From: Naumovozyma dairenensis CBS 421
Lineage: Eukaryota > Ascomycota > Saccharomycetes > Saccharomycetales > Saccharomycetaceae
DNA length: 64,000 nucleotides
Direction of reading: 5' to 3'
Assembly: GCF_000227115.2 (NCBI RefSeq)
Contig: NC_016482.1
Span: 310,001-374,000, forward strand
The position numbers and the translations under genes are program-made. Of the stretch, positions 1 through 9,036 are shown piece by piece. Positions within the stretch are counted from its first letter, which is position 1, and each line of letters opens with the position of its first letter. The notes beneath the pieces are model-generated. The model was given only the letters and a program-made list of their open reading frames with translations. It searched no databases and had not been told where the DNA came from.

Positions 1-738
1 ATCGACTTCAATTTCCTTTTCTGAGCCAACAACAGCGAATGGGATAATTGATCTTATACTTTTATTCAATTCTAATTCTTCATCCGTTAAATCTTCATTA
101 TCATATGGATATATTTTGAAATTATACTTTTGAAATTGTTTTTGAATATTTGATCTAAAATTAACTCTTTCATCGATGGTTAGAGCATCTGATTTAGCAA
201 TAACTGGAATGACATTGGCCAATTCAGTCAATTTTTTCAAAGCGGCAATATCTAACTTAGTTAAACCTTTATTATTTGGTTGTAAGAAATATAAAATTGC
301 ATGAACTCTTGTATCAGGGAGATGTCTCTCACGTTGTGCTGTTAATTCTTTACGTAAGTAAATGGAATGTTGTTCTTTAATATATTTAACTATTGGTTCC
401 CAGACTTTATCATTATTGATTTGATCACCAAATCCTGGGGTATCAATGATGTTAATGTTCAAACGAACCTTATCTTCAATTAATGAATGAGTAGATACTT
501 TCATTTCTGTGGTTTTCGAGATAGGTAGTTTAGTAATATCGTTGCCCGTAGCAGTATCAATCAAATGGGAGGCAAACAAAGTATTAATTAATGTACTTTT
601 GCCTAAGCCTGAATGACCTACAACCATAATGTTAAATTGAAATCCTCTCTTAAGTAGACGGTGTTCAATTTGTGTAGTAATTGTGTCGAAACCAACGTAG
701 GAAGTTGGTTCAAGAGCAGCAGTCATTGAAAGAGACAT
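1..738 (-). CDS. CDC10: Septin Cdc10 (3' end cut off by window edge)
   Basis: Septin GTPase subunit of the bud-neck filament ring needed for cytokinesis. The visible 246 residues start MSLSMTAALEPTSYVGFDTI and continue with the septin P-loop GHSGLGKST (residues 41-48), the G3 motif DTPGFGD and the G4 motif AKSD, collinear with S. cerevisiae Cdc10 throughout. The ATG complement at 736-738 is the first Met of the conserved frame. The C-terminal part lies beyond base 1, so this is a partial gene. It is divergent from MTQ1, with a shared 394-bp promoter region. Its family lacks the long C-terminal coiled coil of other septins, but that end cannot be seen here. Identification is by sequence recall of the family and is very secure. 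Confidence 0.96.
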   Translation of the reverse strand, partial: MSLSMTAALEPTSYVGFDTITTQIEHRLLKRGFQFNIMVVGHSGLGKSTLINTLFASHLIDTATGNDITKLPISKTTEMKVSTHSLIEDKVRLNINIIDTPGFGDQINNDKVWEPIVKYIKEQHSIYLRKELTAQRERHLPDTRVHAILYFLQPNNKGLTKLDIAALKKLTELANVIPVIAKSDALTIDERVNFRSNIQKQFQKYNFKIYPYDNEDLTDEELELNKSIRSIIPFAVVGSEKEIEVD

Positions 739-1132
739 TGTTATTCGGTGAAATTCAGTACTTTTCGGAGATGTTAGTTCTTGAGCCTTTATACCTTGAT
801 TATAGAGTAGCCAATAATGAACCTTACTTATGTACTTTTCTCAATGTTAAGCACTTTTGTCTCTTAGATCAACAACACATAAGAAGATTCAGATGTTTTT
901 GATCTCGATAGTTTGATTAGGTTCCACAAATTTTTTCAAAACACAAAACTAACTCGTTGTTACCCGTCACGGGTAGAGGAATTCTCTTATTAAGAGTAAA
1001 TCCTTAATTAATTAATTAAGTAGAGATGAAGCAATTGATCGAGTGGTGATGACAGTTATTGAACACCTACAATTCGAAGGCCAGTGATTAATGAAGAAGG
1101 TAAGCTTGTTGTAAATGTTGCCATAATACGCT
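739..1132. other. CDC10-MTQ1 divergent promoter region
   Basis: Shared upstream region of two divergent genes. It holds a 15-bp perfect palindrome made of two inverted Reb1-like cores (961-975), a second 13-bp palindrome CTCTTA-T-TAAGAG (984-996) and a TTAA-rich run at 1004-1019. A short ATG-led frame at about 1091, closing within 30 bp, is a possible uORF of MTQ1. No gene is seen. Confidence 0.6.
961..975. promoter_or_regulatory. Inverted pair of Reb1-like sites
   Basis: TACCCGT-C-ACGGGTA is a perfect inverted repeat about one base. With the T at 960, the left arm reads TTACCCG, the Reb1 core on the + strand. The right arm is the same core on the other strand with one mismatch in the outermost base. 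Reb1 is a general regulatory factor that keeps divergent promoters nucleosome-free. Binding is inferred from the motif only. Confidence 0.6.
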
Positions 1133-2089
1133 ATGCCAAGAATTAGTCCTGTCCTTGCAAAAAAAGCACTTTCCATCCAACCATATTTACCGCTATTACT
1201 CCCGGAATGCAGAACCTTAGAATCTGCTAAACAAGAATTGAAATGGATTCGTTATGAACTGTCATCATCTAATAGGACACACTATCGTATGAGTGTAAAA
1301 AAGGCATGCCTCTTAAGATACCAGCATGTGCCATTACAATATATCCTTGGCACTCAACCATTTGGCTCCTTGAACATCATCTGTAAAAGGAACGTTCTTA
1401 TCCCCAGATGGGAAACTGAAGAATGGGCAACTGCATTACTTAAGTGCTTGATTAAATATTGGAAAAACCATCAATTACGCAAACCATTATCTATATGGGA
1501 TCTTTGCTCGGGATCTGGTTGCATCTCACTTCTAAGTAAATCAGAGCTAAATAAAGCTGACATTAAATCCAATATTACTGCAATTGATTTATCTTCTGCT
1601 GCAATTTCCTTAATTAAGTTAAATATGCAAAAATTGAAAATACAAGCTATCAACGTAAAGCAATTGAATATTTTAGATTGTGGACCAACAAATAACTCAT
1701 TCCAAGAAATCGACGTTTTGATATGTAACCCGCCCTATATTCCTAAACATGATTTCAATATAAGCGTTAATAAATCAGTTAGATTATATGAACCTAAATT
1801 GGCATTAATTGGTGACTTGGAATTTTATGAAAATTTAATAGATTCCTGGTTGCTAAAAGGAAATAATCGAACTGTCAATTCGTTTGTTTATGAAATTGGG
1901 GATATACATCAGTTCAACTATATTAAAGAACGTATCAATAAAAACCCGTTATTAAAAGATACTTGGGAAGTTGGATTAAAATTCGATAGTAATGGGAAAC
2001 CTAGATGTGTCTTTGGATTCAATAAAATAAAACCAGCTTTCAAGTATATTTTCCATGAATTTGGCAGCAGCAGTGGTATTCAGCTTTAA
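1133..2089 (+). CDS. MTQ1: Mitochondrial release-factor glutamine N5-methyltransferase (HemK/PrmC family)
   Basis: Methylates the Gln of the GGQ motif of mitochondrial translation release factor, using S-adenosylmethionine. The 318 residues show the HemK layout: an N-terminal helical domain ending in PLQYILGTQPFG, the PRWETEEWA segment, the SAM-binding motif DLCSGSGCISLL, and the catalytic NPPY motif at residues 199-202 (VLICNPPYIP). Length is close to S. cerevisiae Mtq1 (YNL063W). The start is an ATG with no longer conserved upstream extension. The N-terminus is basic and hydrophobic, compatible with mitochondrial import. MTQ1 is not next to CDC10 in S. cerevisiae, so the pairing is lineage-specific. 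Downstream it converges on YCP4. Confidence 0.92.
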   Translation: MPRISPVLAKKALSIQPYLPLLLPECRTLESAKQELKWIRYELSSSNRTHYRMSVKKACLLRYQHVPLQYILGTQPFGSLNIICKRNVLIPRWETEEWATALLKCLIKYWKNHQLRKPLSIWDLCSGSGCISLLSKSELNKADIKSNITAIDLSSAAISLIKLNMQKLKIQAINVKQLNILDCGPTNNSFQEIDVLICNPPYIPKHDFNISVNKSVRLYEPKLALIGDLEFYENLIDSWLLKGNNRTVNSFVYEIGDIHQFNYIKERINKNPLLKDTWEVGLKFDSNGKPRCVFGFNKIKPAFKYIFHEFGSSSGIQL

Positions 2090-2501
2090 AAGAAGATTTA
2101 TATATGAGTGAATAAGAGCTTCTGCCAAAGGTCATACCTAGCACTACCATTTGATAACTTCTAATAGAGAATTTACAAGTACAAAAAGGAAATGTTGAGC
2201 TGCAGAGATATCCAGCTTGATCCGTCGGAACGGACTAGTGGACTTAACGAAAGATGGATATCAACTGAAACTTAATTTAGCAATCGATATAGTTCATATC
2301 TTCTTCTCAATGGTAGTTAAAAGTTAATTAATTTATATGTAAGTTGATCTTATCTAGCCGTTAAGCTAGTTCGACTTGTACGTATTCTAACAACTGTGGG
2401 TCAAAAAATCAAATATTTTTAGAATATTAAAATTATTAATTAATTTATAGAAACTACTAGATTAAGTTATAAGAAAAACGGTTAGAAATTGAAAGGGAGA
2501 A
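2090..2501. other. MTQ1-YCP4 convergent 3' region
   Basis: About 410 bp between two convergent stop codons. It is AT-rich, with T- and A-runs typical of yeast 3' ends on both strands. I see no open frame, RNA gene or repeat in it. Confidence 0.5.
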
Positions 2502-3521
2502 CTACATGATAGAACAACATTCTGCAAACACAGATTTTCTCTTCTCCTGTTCTTTAGTGGCTTTAGAAGGTCTTATATTCCTACCTGCAGGTTTTTCTTC
2601 TTCACCTAAAATGGCTACTGGAATACTCGCACCAGCACCTGCATAACCTGCTGAACTAACAGCAGTACCGATTGAAGAGCGTCGACGTCTTACAGGTGTA
2701 GTACCAGTTTTAGTTTCTTTTGCTCCAGCTGTTCCAGTAGTTGCTTCTGTTCCTGTGGCACCTGTTACCTGCTTTCCAGTTGTTCTTTTGGTACCAATGC
2801 TATCATCACCGGACCTCCCTCCAGCACCAACCGCTGCCTCTGTGGCGCCAGTAGTACCTGCGGTTCCAGTTGCCATTGTTCCCTTTTCTTTGTCCCTATT
2901 AGATGTTTTCCCAGTAGTACCATAATATTTAGAAGCAATTCCATAAAAAGTTTGACCTTGTATAGCAGCTACTTTCAATTCTAATTCTGAGGCAGTTCTT
3001 GAACCATCTGAACCTGCCAAAGTGCCAGCTCCCCAAGGCGAGCCTCCATGAATTTCATCAATATTTGACAAATTCCCAAATACATTCTTATAACCCAAGG
3101 GGACATAGATAATACCATGATGTGCCAAATAATTCAAACAAGTCTTAATGGTAACTTCTTGTCCACCACCATAACTCGCAGTACTAACGAAGAGCCCAGC
3201 AATTTTCCCATCTAATTGTCCCTTCACCCAAATGCTACCAGTCTTATCCCAAAATGCACACCATTGAGCTGGTAAATTTCCGAATCTCGTTGGTATCCCG
3301 AACAAAAAGGCATCATATTCTATCAATGTATCCTTTGTTGCCACTGGGATATCTGAAGGTTTTGGAGGCGCACTCATTTTATCAAGCACAACTTGAGTTA
3401 AAGTTTCCTCCACTCTAAATATATCTGCATGACCTCCCATGGATTCAATACCCGATTGAACAGCTTTTGCCAAATTTGTAATATGGCCATATGTCGAATA
3501 TGTAATGATTGCAATTTTCAT
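2502..3521 (-). CDS. YCP4: Flavodoxin-like fold protein (Ycp4/Pst2/Rfs1 family) with CaaX end
   Basis: NAD(P)H:quinone oxidoreductase-like flavodoxin-fold protein of the Pst2/Rfs1/Ycp4 group, found on the plasma membrane (eisosome area) in S. cerevisiae. Residues 1-200 hold the flavodoxin domain: [14 protein letters not shown] with the FMN phosphate-loop pattern, the [19 protein letters not shown] segment, and [10 protein letters not shown]. Residues about 200-300 are a Gly/Thr/Ala-rich low-complexity spacer, followed by a basic stretch containing RRRRSS. The protein ends CCSIM: the last four residues CSIM form a CaaX box (Met favours farnesyl) with a second Cys just before it that could be palmitoylated. 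At 339 residues it is longer than S. cerevisiae Ycp4, mainly in the spacer. Proximity to CDC10 supports YCP4 over its paralogues. Confidence 0.88.
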   Translation of the reverse strand: MKIAIITYSTYGHITNLAKAVQSGIESMGGHADIFRVEETLTQVVLDKMSAPPKPSDIPVATKDTLIEYDAFLFGIPTRFGNLPAQWCAFWDKTGSIWVKGQLDGKIAGLFVSTASYGGGQEVTIKTCLNYLAHHGIIYVPLGYKNVFGNLSNIDEIHGGSPWGAGTLAGSDGSRTASELELKVAAIQGQTFYGIASKYYGTTGKTSNRDKEKGTMATGTAGTTGATEAAVGAGGRSGDDSIGTKRTTGKQVTGATGTEATTGTAGAKETKTGTTPVRRRRSSIGTAVSSAGYAGAGASIPVAILGEEEKPAGRNIRPSKATKEQEKRKSVFAECCSIM

Positions 3522-4394
3522 CTTGCTATCCTTGTATCCTTTCTTTTTTTTTTATGGTTGAGAAACTGTAATATAAGCAATCTGTTGTTAATGATAGTGG
3601 CAGAAAGACAAGAAAAGAAATCTAATTTTTGAAAAGTAAAAAGGGTGAAAAATTTACACTTATATAACCTCCAAGATTCCACACATTAAATCAATGAATA
3701 TACGTGTTGGAACATACCATTGATGATACGTTTTTTGTTCCCTGTTTCCGATCTGCTGATGGTCAACAATCGGTATTGGTTTGGTATGGTCTGGTATAGT
3801 CTGAGGAGTACATACTTGAGCAGATCTTACCATTCAGTTTGGTTTAAGTTATCTCAGAGAACGGGAAAGGGATAAGAAAGACCCAGTCATCAACTTGTTT
3901 TTTATGCTACGAACAACTATATATATGTATAGTTTTTTTCTCACACTGTCATTTTTCAAAGGGCGGACAGTCATTATATAAACTAAATTAAACCAAACCT
4001 CAGAGTAACGGTAATTACAACGGTAATGACAACGCTAACTACTCCCAGATATTGCTGTAATGCTTGGTGTGTGGGTGGAGATATCTATATCCATCCGTGA
4101 GGGTATCGGCGGATAGTTTGCCGTTTGCAGTGATTAACTCTTTTACTTTCGCAGTTGTCTCTTCCTTCTCTTTCTCTTTCTCTTTCTACGTAGTGTAACT
4201 AAAACGAGTTATCATAAGCGTCAATATATCAGCAATGTTCAATTAGTTAGTTATACAGTTGTTGAATTAAGATATTTAATGATGTCTATCGACATGAAGA
4301 ATTTGAACCATATGCTATAATAATATATTCAAATCAAACTCAAACTTGATACCTCCATAAAGAAAGGTCTTCCTTCACAATACATTAAAAAATA
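3522..4394. other. YCP4-EAF5 divergent promoter region
   Basis: A long 873-bp divergent intergenic region. It holds three GGTAT-led 10-11 bp repeats at 3772-3802, a threefold 12-bp tandem repeat at 4007-4042, and a TTCTC/TCTTTC pyrimidine tract at about 4165-4188. No gene is seen. Confidence 0.5.
4007..4042. repeat. 12-bp tandem repeat, three units
   Basis: Three consecutive 12-mers: AACGGTAATTAC, AACGGTAATGAC and AACGCTAACTAC. Units 1 and 2 differ at one base and unit 3 at three bases from unit 1. They lie about 350 bp upstream of EAF5 and 490 bp upstream of YCP4. Each unit begins with an AACG core, so it may be a tandem binding site. The cognate factor is unknown. Confidence 0.6.
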
Positions 4395-5447
4395 ATGGAC
4401 CCTATAATAAACGATTTATTAGTGTTACAACTGATATACTCATTACTTTTTAACAAATATAAAGATGAAATATTGCCCCATTCCAATAAACAAAATAGAG
4501 ATAAATTCGATCCAGATAATGACAATTTTATCATATCTAGTATCAAACTATCTCTAATTAAAATAACAGACGAGTTTCAAAATAATCTACTGATTAATGA
4601 AATGGTTCAATATCATAATACCAATAATGAGAATGATCCTAAGAAAACTATTAAAAAATTAACAATTAATGATATATTAAATATAGTAGAAAATTTATTC
4701 CCAATAAATCAATTCAATATAACTTTAATGAATGGACAATTGAATTTCCAAAATTTAAAACTAAATCAACTGAGATCATTAATAATAGAAAAATATTTAC
4801 TGTTCAGAACAAATTCAATTCAACACATTAAAAGATTAGATGATGAAATATCAAATAGGTTAGGTTTCGCACCATCATCAGCACCATCATCTGTATCTAA
4901 ATCCCCATCGCCGCAACCTTTAACTCAAAAAAATATAGTATCTACATCCAATAATAACATAAGCGTATTATCTACTTCCACATCACCTATACTGACTCCT
5001 GCTGTGCCCCTTTCATCTTCTTCATTATCATCATCTACCACCACTACACACCCTACTATTACTACCACTACTATTAATAATAATAATAAGAAGAACGTAA
5101 CTAATACTATATCACCTGCCATTGATCCCAAGAGAGAAAAATTATTAAATTTATACAGAGATACTGTATTAAACAGGTTACAAAGTAAAAATAAACTATT
5201 AGATGAATTATATATTAACTTGATGCGAGAGAAAAATTATACCAAAATTATAAATAAAATCATTGAAATTGAAATGATTAAAAATGAAACTCCCAAAAGT
5301 GTTCATTTCTTACAATTAATCTTACAAAGAAGTATATCTGATGGGATTATGAGTAGTTCCACTGGAACGAAAACATGGGAGATTGCAAGACAAGTTCAAT
5401 TCGATTTCGATGATACTGTACAATTCATGCGAAGAGCTCTTGAATAA
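4395..5447 (+). CDS. EAF5: NuA4 histone acetyltransferase subunit Eaf5
   Basis: Non-essential subunit of the NuA4 histone H4/H2A acetyltransferase (the Eaf5/7/3 sub-module) in the nucleus. The N-terminus DLLVLQLIYSLL and NNLLINEMV, the middle DPKREKLLNLYRDTVLNRL, and the C-terminus KTWEIARQVQFDFDDTVQFM ending RRALE match Eaf5 closely. At 350 residues it is longer than S. cerevisiae Eaf5 (about 280), owing to a Ser/Thr/Pro/Asn low-complexity linker at about residues 155-245. The next gene downstream is GTT3, exactly as in S. cerevisiae (YEL018W-YEL017W), which supports the call. Confidence 0.9.
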   Translation: MDPIINDLLVLQLIYSLLFNKYKDEILPHSNKQNRDKFDPDNDNFIISSIKLSLIKITDEFQNNLLINEMVQYHNTNNENDPKKTIKKLTINDILNIVENLFPINQFNITLMNGQLNFQNLKLNQLRSLIIEKYLLFRTNSIQHIKRLDDEISNRLGFAPSSAPSSVSKSPSPQPLTQKNIVSTSNNNISVLSTSTSPILTPAVPLSSSSLSSSTTTTHPTITTTTINNNNKKNVTNTISPAIDPKREKLLNLYRDTVLNRLQSKNKLLDELYINLMREKNYTKIINKIIEIEMIKNETPKSVHFLQLILQRSISDGIMSSSTGTKTWEIARQVQFDFDDTVQFMRRALE

Positions 5448-5957
5448 AGACGGGATGGATCATTGCCCAATCCTAAATTTAAAATACCCAAATACTGAAA
5501 ACAAAAATTCCGAACATTCCACACACAAACCAACATACAATTCTGTCACTCTGTAATATTAATACCCACCTACTATATATACATATATATAGCAGTAATA
5601 AATCAATCTTCATAATTGACAACTCCATATATGTACGTATGTAGTTAGGAGAGGTAATGTGTACGCTACTTAATGTTACGTGGATACGCGAATTGTCAAA
5701 CGGGAGAAAAAAAAAGGTTACCAGGAGTCCGAATACGCTACATGTATATTACATAAACAAACAAACAAACAAACAAACAAACAAACAAACAAACAAACAA
5801 ACAAACAAACAAATAAGGAAACCAACCAACAAGAAGCATTGTACCTACAGGAAAGTATTGGTTTTACCAGGTTACTACATTTACCCACTTTACACTAGTA
5901 ACTGCTTTATCTCTTCCGTTTTAGCTTACATATCAAGCACTCGTTTCTAGCCCCCAA
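5448..5957. other. EAF5-GTT3 intergenic region
   Basis: Contains a TATATATACATATATATA stretch near 5572, the AAAC microsatellite at 5755-5810, and otherwise featureless AT-rich sequence. Small open frames across the microsatellite encode only NKQT repeats and are not genes. Confidence 0.5.
5755..5810. repeat. (AAAC)14 microsatellite
   Basis: Fourteen uninterrupted AAAC units about 150 bp upstream of GTT3. Two overlapping frames read through it only because the repeat lacks stops. It is likely polymorphic in length between strains. Confidence 0.95.
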
Positions 5958-7241
5958 ATGTCTACTTCTTTCTCAAGTTTCACTTCTTCTTCACCGATGA
6001 AAAGTCCATCGTCACCATTTAATCGTTGGAAGAAAGCTGATTTATTAGATTTAATTAATAAATTGAAAATATCAGATATCCCAACTTCAACAAGAAAATA
6101 TGACTTAATTGAAATCATTCAAGATTATTTAATTGAATTAGGTAAACCATTAGATTATGATCATGAATTCCCTGAATTGAAAGGGTTTTATAAATCAACC
6201 GTATGGTTATCCTCTCCAACATTAAAAAATGATATTATTGTTCCAAAACGTGTAGAAGATGCTATAGTACTTAACGAAGAAGAAAAGGAAAACCAACAGG
6301 AAGTTGCCTCCGGTTCCCAATACGATTCTAAAATAGAAGATCATAACATTGATATAGCTTCTAAAATATCCTCTCAACTTGCTCCTGCTTCCAACTCTGA
6401 ATTTACTTCATCTGCCTCTGTCTCTGGTACTAGCTCAGCTTCTGACAGTGAACTTGACGAAATAACATCAGAGAATGAAACCAATGAAGGAGAAGAAGAA
6501 GAAGCAGAAGAAGAAGAAGCAGAAGAAGAAGAAGTGGGAAAGGAGGAAATTGAAATTGAAACTGACACTGACACTGAAAATGAAAATGAAAGTAAAAACT
6601 TTAATAACTTGAACTTTAAGACAATCGATCAAGAAAGTAGTTTTGCTAAAAGATTTAAATTCAATTTCCATGAATGTATAAATGATATCGTCGATAAAAC
6701 TTCAAGATTGAATAGATATACTCAAGATTCATTATCAACTGTAGCGTCTGTCGATTTCATTTTCCATTCCATCGAATTCATTGTTCTGTTCAATTATATC
6801 TTTAAGGAAGAAAATAATGAGAACTGTGATAGTGTTTTCGATTTCATTGTTCCGATTTTAATTTGGTTAACTTTTAATATCCTAATGCCAATTTTCGTTT
6901 CTTATTATGTTAATTTTGTTCGTTATGAATATTACTTAGAGATTGATCCAATGGTTTTCCATCTAGCAAAAGGATTAATTGCAATTGCATTATTTACTAC
7001 TTTCAAAAATGGGAATAATAATAAGTATGAAACCATTAAGAATGATGTAGAAAAAATTGATCTTGATGACCTTAAGCACGCCTTGGGTTCAAATAAATCA
7101 TATTCATCAATAAATAATGCCTTAACACAATATTGTCAAGTACTATCTGCTAATTTAATTACAATAAATCAAGCATTGGGTATTATCCCATTAGTTTTCG
7201 CCATTACAGGTTCTTTATTGACTTTATATGTTTTGATTTAA
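5958..7241 (+). CDS. GTT3: Gtt3-like multi-span membrane protein with SAP-like N-terminus
   Basis: Homologue of S. cerevisiae YEL017W (GTT3), an integral membrane protein loosely tied to glutathione metabolism; no reaction is established. Residues about 20-60 (FNRWKKADLLDLINKL, STRKYDLIEIIQDYL) look like a SAP-type helix-loop-helix. Residues about 100-220 are highly acidic and Ser-rich, with a run of EEE and EEA repeats encoded by a GAA-rich tract at 6486-6535. Four hydrophobic segments follow: around residues 268-285, 296-322, 330-350 and 402-427, the last at the extreme C-terminus. The ATG at 5958 follows an upstream stop closely. Identity rests mainly on the EAF5 neighbour and overall architecture. 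Confidence 0.75.
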   Translation: MSTSFSSFTSSSPMKSPSSPFNRWKKADLLDLINKLKISDIPTSTRKYDLIEIIQDYLIELGKPLDYDHEFPELKGFYKSTVWLSSPTLKNDIIVPKRVEDAIVLNEEEKENQQEVASGSQYDSKIEDHNIDIASKISSQLAPASNSEFTSSASVSGTSSASDSELDEITSENETNEGEEEEAEEEEAEEEEVGKEEIEIETDTDTENENESKNFNNLNFKTIDQESSFAKRFKFNFHECINDIVDKTSRLNRYTQDSLSTVASVDFIFHSIEFIVLFNYIFKEENNENCDSVFDFIVPILIWLTFNILMPIFVSYYVNFVRYEYYLEIDPMVFHLAKGLIAIALFTTFKNGNNNKYETIKNDVEKIDLDDLKHALGSNKSYSSINNALTQYCQVLSANLITINQALGIIPLVFAITGSLLTLYVLI

Positions 7242-7413
7242 AGTAGACAATGAACGATCCCATTTTTCTCTCTCCTTTCTCAAAAAAACATTCTTTTCTC
7301 TCCTCCTCCTCTTCTTATATATATTATTCTATATATCTATATCATGTATAACTGATTGTATTATTTTCTTCACTAATGACAAAACTTTCCTTTACGAAAT
7401 CTTTTCAATATTC

Positions 7414-8292
7414 TTATTCAATATTTGCACTAACGTCATCATAAATATCGAATCTTCTTTGAGTAGTAATTGGGATAGCTTTCCTAAAATTTTCAATTTC
7501 CATTGGATCCAAAGTGGCAAAAACGATTTCTTCACCTTCTCCAGCTTCCGCAATAATTTCACCCTTTGGATTAACTACTAAAGAATGACCATAAGCATGA
7601 TAATCACTCTCCAAATTTCTAGCGGGAGAGCATAATATGGTATAAATTTGATTATCAATTGATCTTGATTTTGCTAAAAGATGCCAATGCATTGGACCCG
7701 TTACGGTATTGAAAGCACCTGGATAAATCATTACGAATGCATTCTTTCTTGCACTAATCATTGCTAATTCCGGGAATCTTAAATCGTAACAAATCCCAAT
7801 TCCAATATTACCATAAGTAGTCTTTAATGTTGTTGCTTTGGAACCTGGAGATAATGTGGTACTTTCTTTAAATGTGATCCCATTAGGGATATCAATGTCG
7901 AATAAATGAGCTTTTCTATGTTTACCAATCAATTGACCCATTTCATTGAAGATGATCGATGTATTGTATAGTTTTGATGTAGTGGGGTCTAATTCTGGGA
8001 TAGAACCACCAACTAAGATGATTTTATATTTTAATGAAATCTTGGATAAGATGGATAAAGTTGGTGTTGTTAAATCAGTTGATGATATTGGTTCAGCATA
8101 ATCTTTAAATTTATAGATAGAGTATGGTGAATTAAACATTCTGGGAGGACAATTAATTTTTGTATCTGGTTGTTGAATCATTGCCTTATCAATAAATTTT
8201 TCGACATTTTGTAAGTTAATTAATTTATTAACATTTGATGATTTAAATTGGATCAATGCAACCTTGATTTTTTGTGATAGTATCGACGACAT
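7414..8292 (-). CDS. NIT3: Nit-class nitrilase / omega-amidase (deaminated glutathione amidase type), with two compensating indels
   Basis: Carbon-nitrogen hydrolase of the Nit2/Nit3 branch; it hydrolyses omega-amides such as alpha-ketoglutaramate. The frame follows S. cerevisiae Nit3 (YLR351C) end to end: MSSILSQKIKVALIQFKSS, the Lys motif KHRKAHLFDIDIPNG, the nucleophile motif GIGICYDLRFPELA, and GPMHWHLLAKSRSIDNQ. The expected catalytic-Glu segment (VLPECFNSPY in the family) reads KINCPPRMFNSPY, so the Glu appears replaced by Arg. The DNA shows why: T5 at 8157-8161 is one base too long and T3 at 8134-8136 one base too short. The 20 bases between them (8137-8156), read in the neighbouring frame, give the normal IVLPEC. 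As written the enzyme would be dead. Tail-to-tail with GTT3, 172 bp apart. Confidence 0.93.
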   Translation of the reverse strand: MSSILSQKIKVALIQFKSSNVNKLINLQNVEKFIDKAMIQQPDTKINCPPRMFNSPYSIYKFKDYAEPISSTDLTTPTLSILSKISLKYKIILVGGSIPELDPTTSKLYNTSIIFNEMGQLIGKHRKAHLFDIDIPNGITFKESTTLSPGSKATTLKTTYGNIGIGICYDLRFPELAMISARKNAFVMIYPGAFNTVTGPMHWHLLAKSRSIDNQIYTILCSPARNLESDYHAYGHSLVVNPKGEIIAEAGEGEEIVFATLDPMEIENFRKAIPITTQRRFDIYDDVSANIE

Positions 8293-9036
8293 ATCAGTTT
8301 TCTGGATATCGTTATCCCTTTATGCCGATAATAGAGGAGCTATCATTTATCTCTGAAGTGTGGTAAATTTTGTATGAAATTTGAAATATGATTAAAAGAG
8401 ACGTCGTTACGTACTGTCAAAAATTATAGTCATCGTTTGGTGTTTAGTCATCTCCAGAACGAGAAGGAAAGAGAGGAACACCCTGTTATCGATAGTACTT
8501 AACTAGCTCAACTTGACTACTTAATCTAGATGATCAAGAGGCTCTATAGTATGTATATACATGTACTGATGTAAACAGTTCCTTCACGTAAAAAGTCAAA
8601 AAAAAAGCCTTTTAGATCTACAACTACTCCACTTCAGAAATACCATGATGACCTAGCATTTCATGGAATAATGATTCGCTTTAAGATCTGGGAATCTCAG
8701 ATCAGGATATAGCACTAATAGTTAATAGTCAACTTCATAAACTGCGGTGTATGTGTGCTGTGTTCTGTACACATTTATCCTATTTCATATCTCACACGTT
8801 CTTTGGTATCTTGGATGTAACGGAGTAAGAATAGGAGAAACAAGAGGGGACGTTGAATGAATGAATGAATGAATGAATGGATAGATGGATGTCAGGATGG
8901 ATGTCATATGTTCGTGGATGGTCAGCATATATAGTAACAGAATACAGACAAGTATAATCAAACACACACAAAAATAGTATGGTCAAAAATACTAAGGCTA
9001 TAGTTTAGGAAGAACAATCAATAAGGGGATTAAACG
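8293..9036. other. NIT3-GTO divergent promoter region
   Basis: Divergent intergenic region of 744 bp. It has a (GAAT) microsatellite of about six units at 8855-8879, followed by GGATG-rich repeats to about 8910. The small reverse-strand frames crossing the microsatellite (HSFIHS repeats) are not genes. No RNA gene is seen. Confidence 0.5.
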
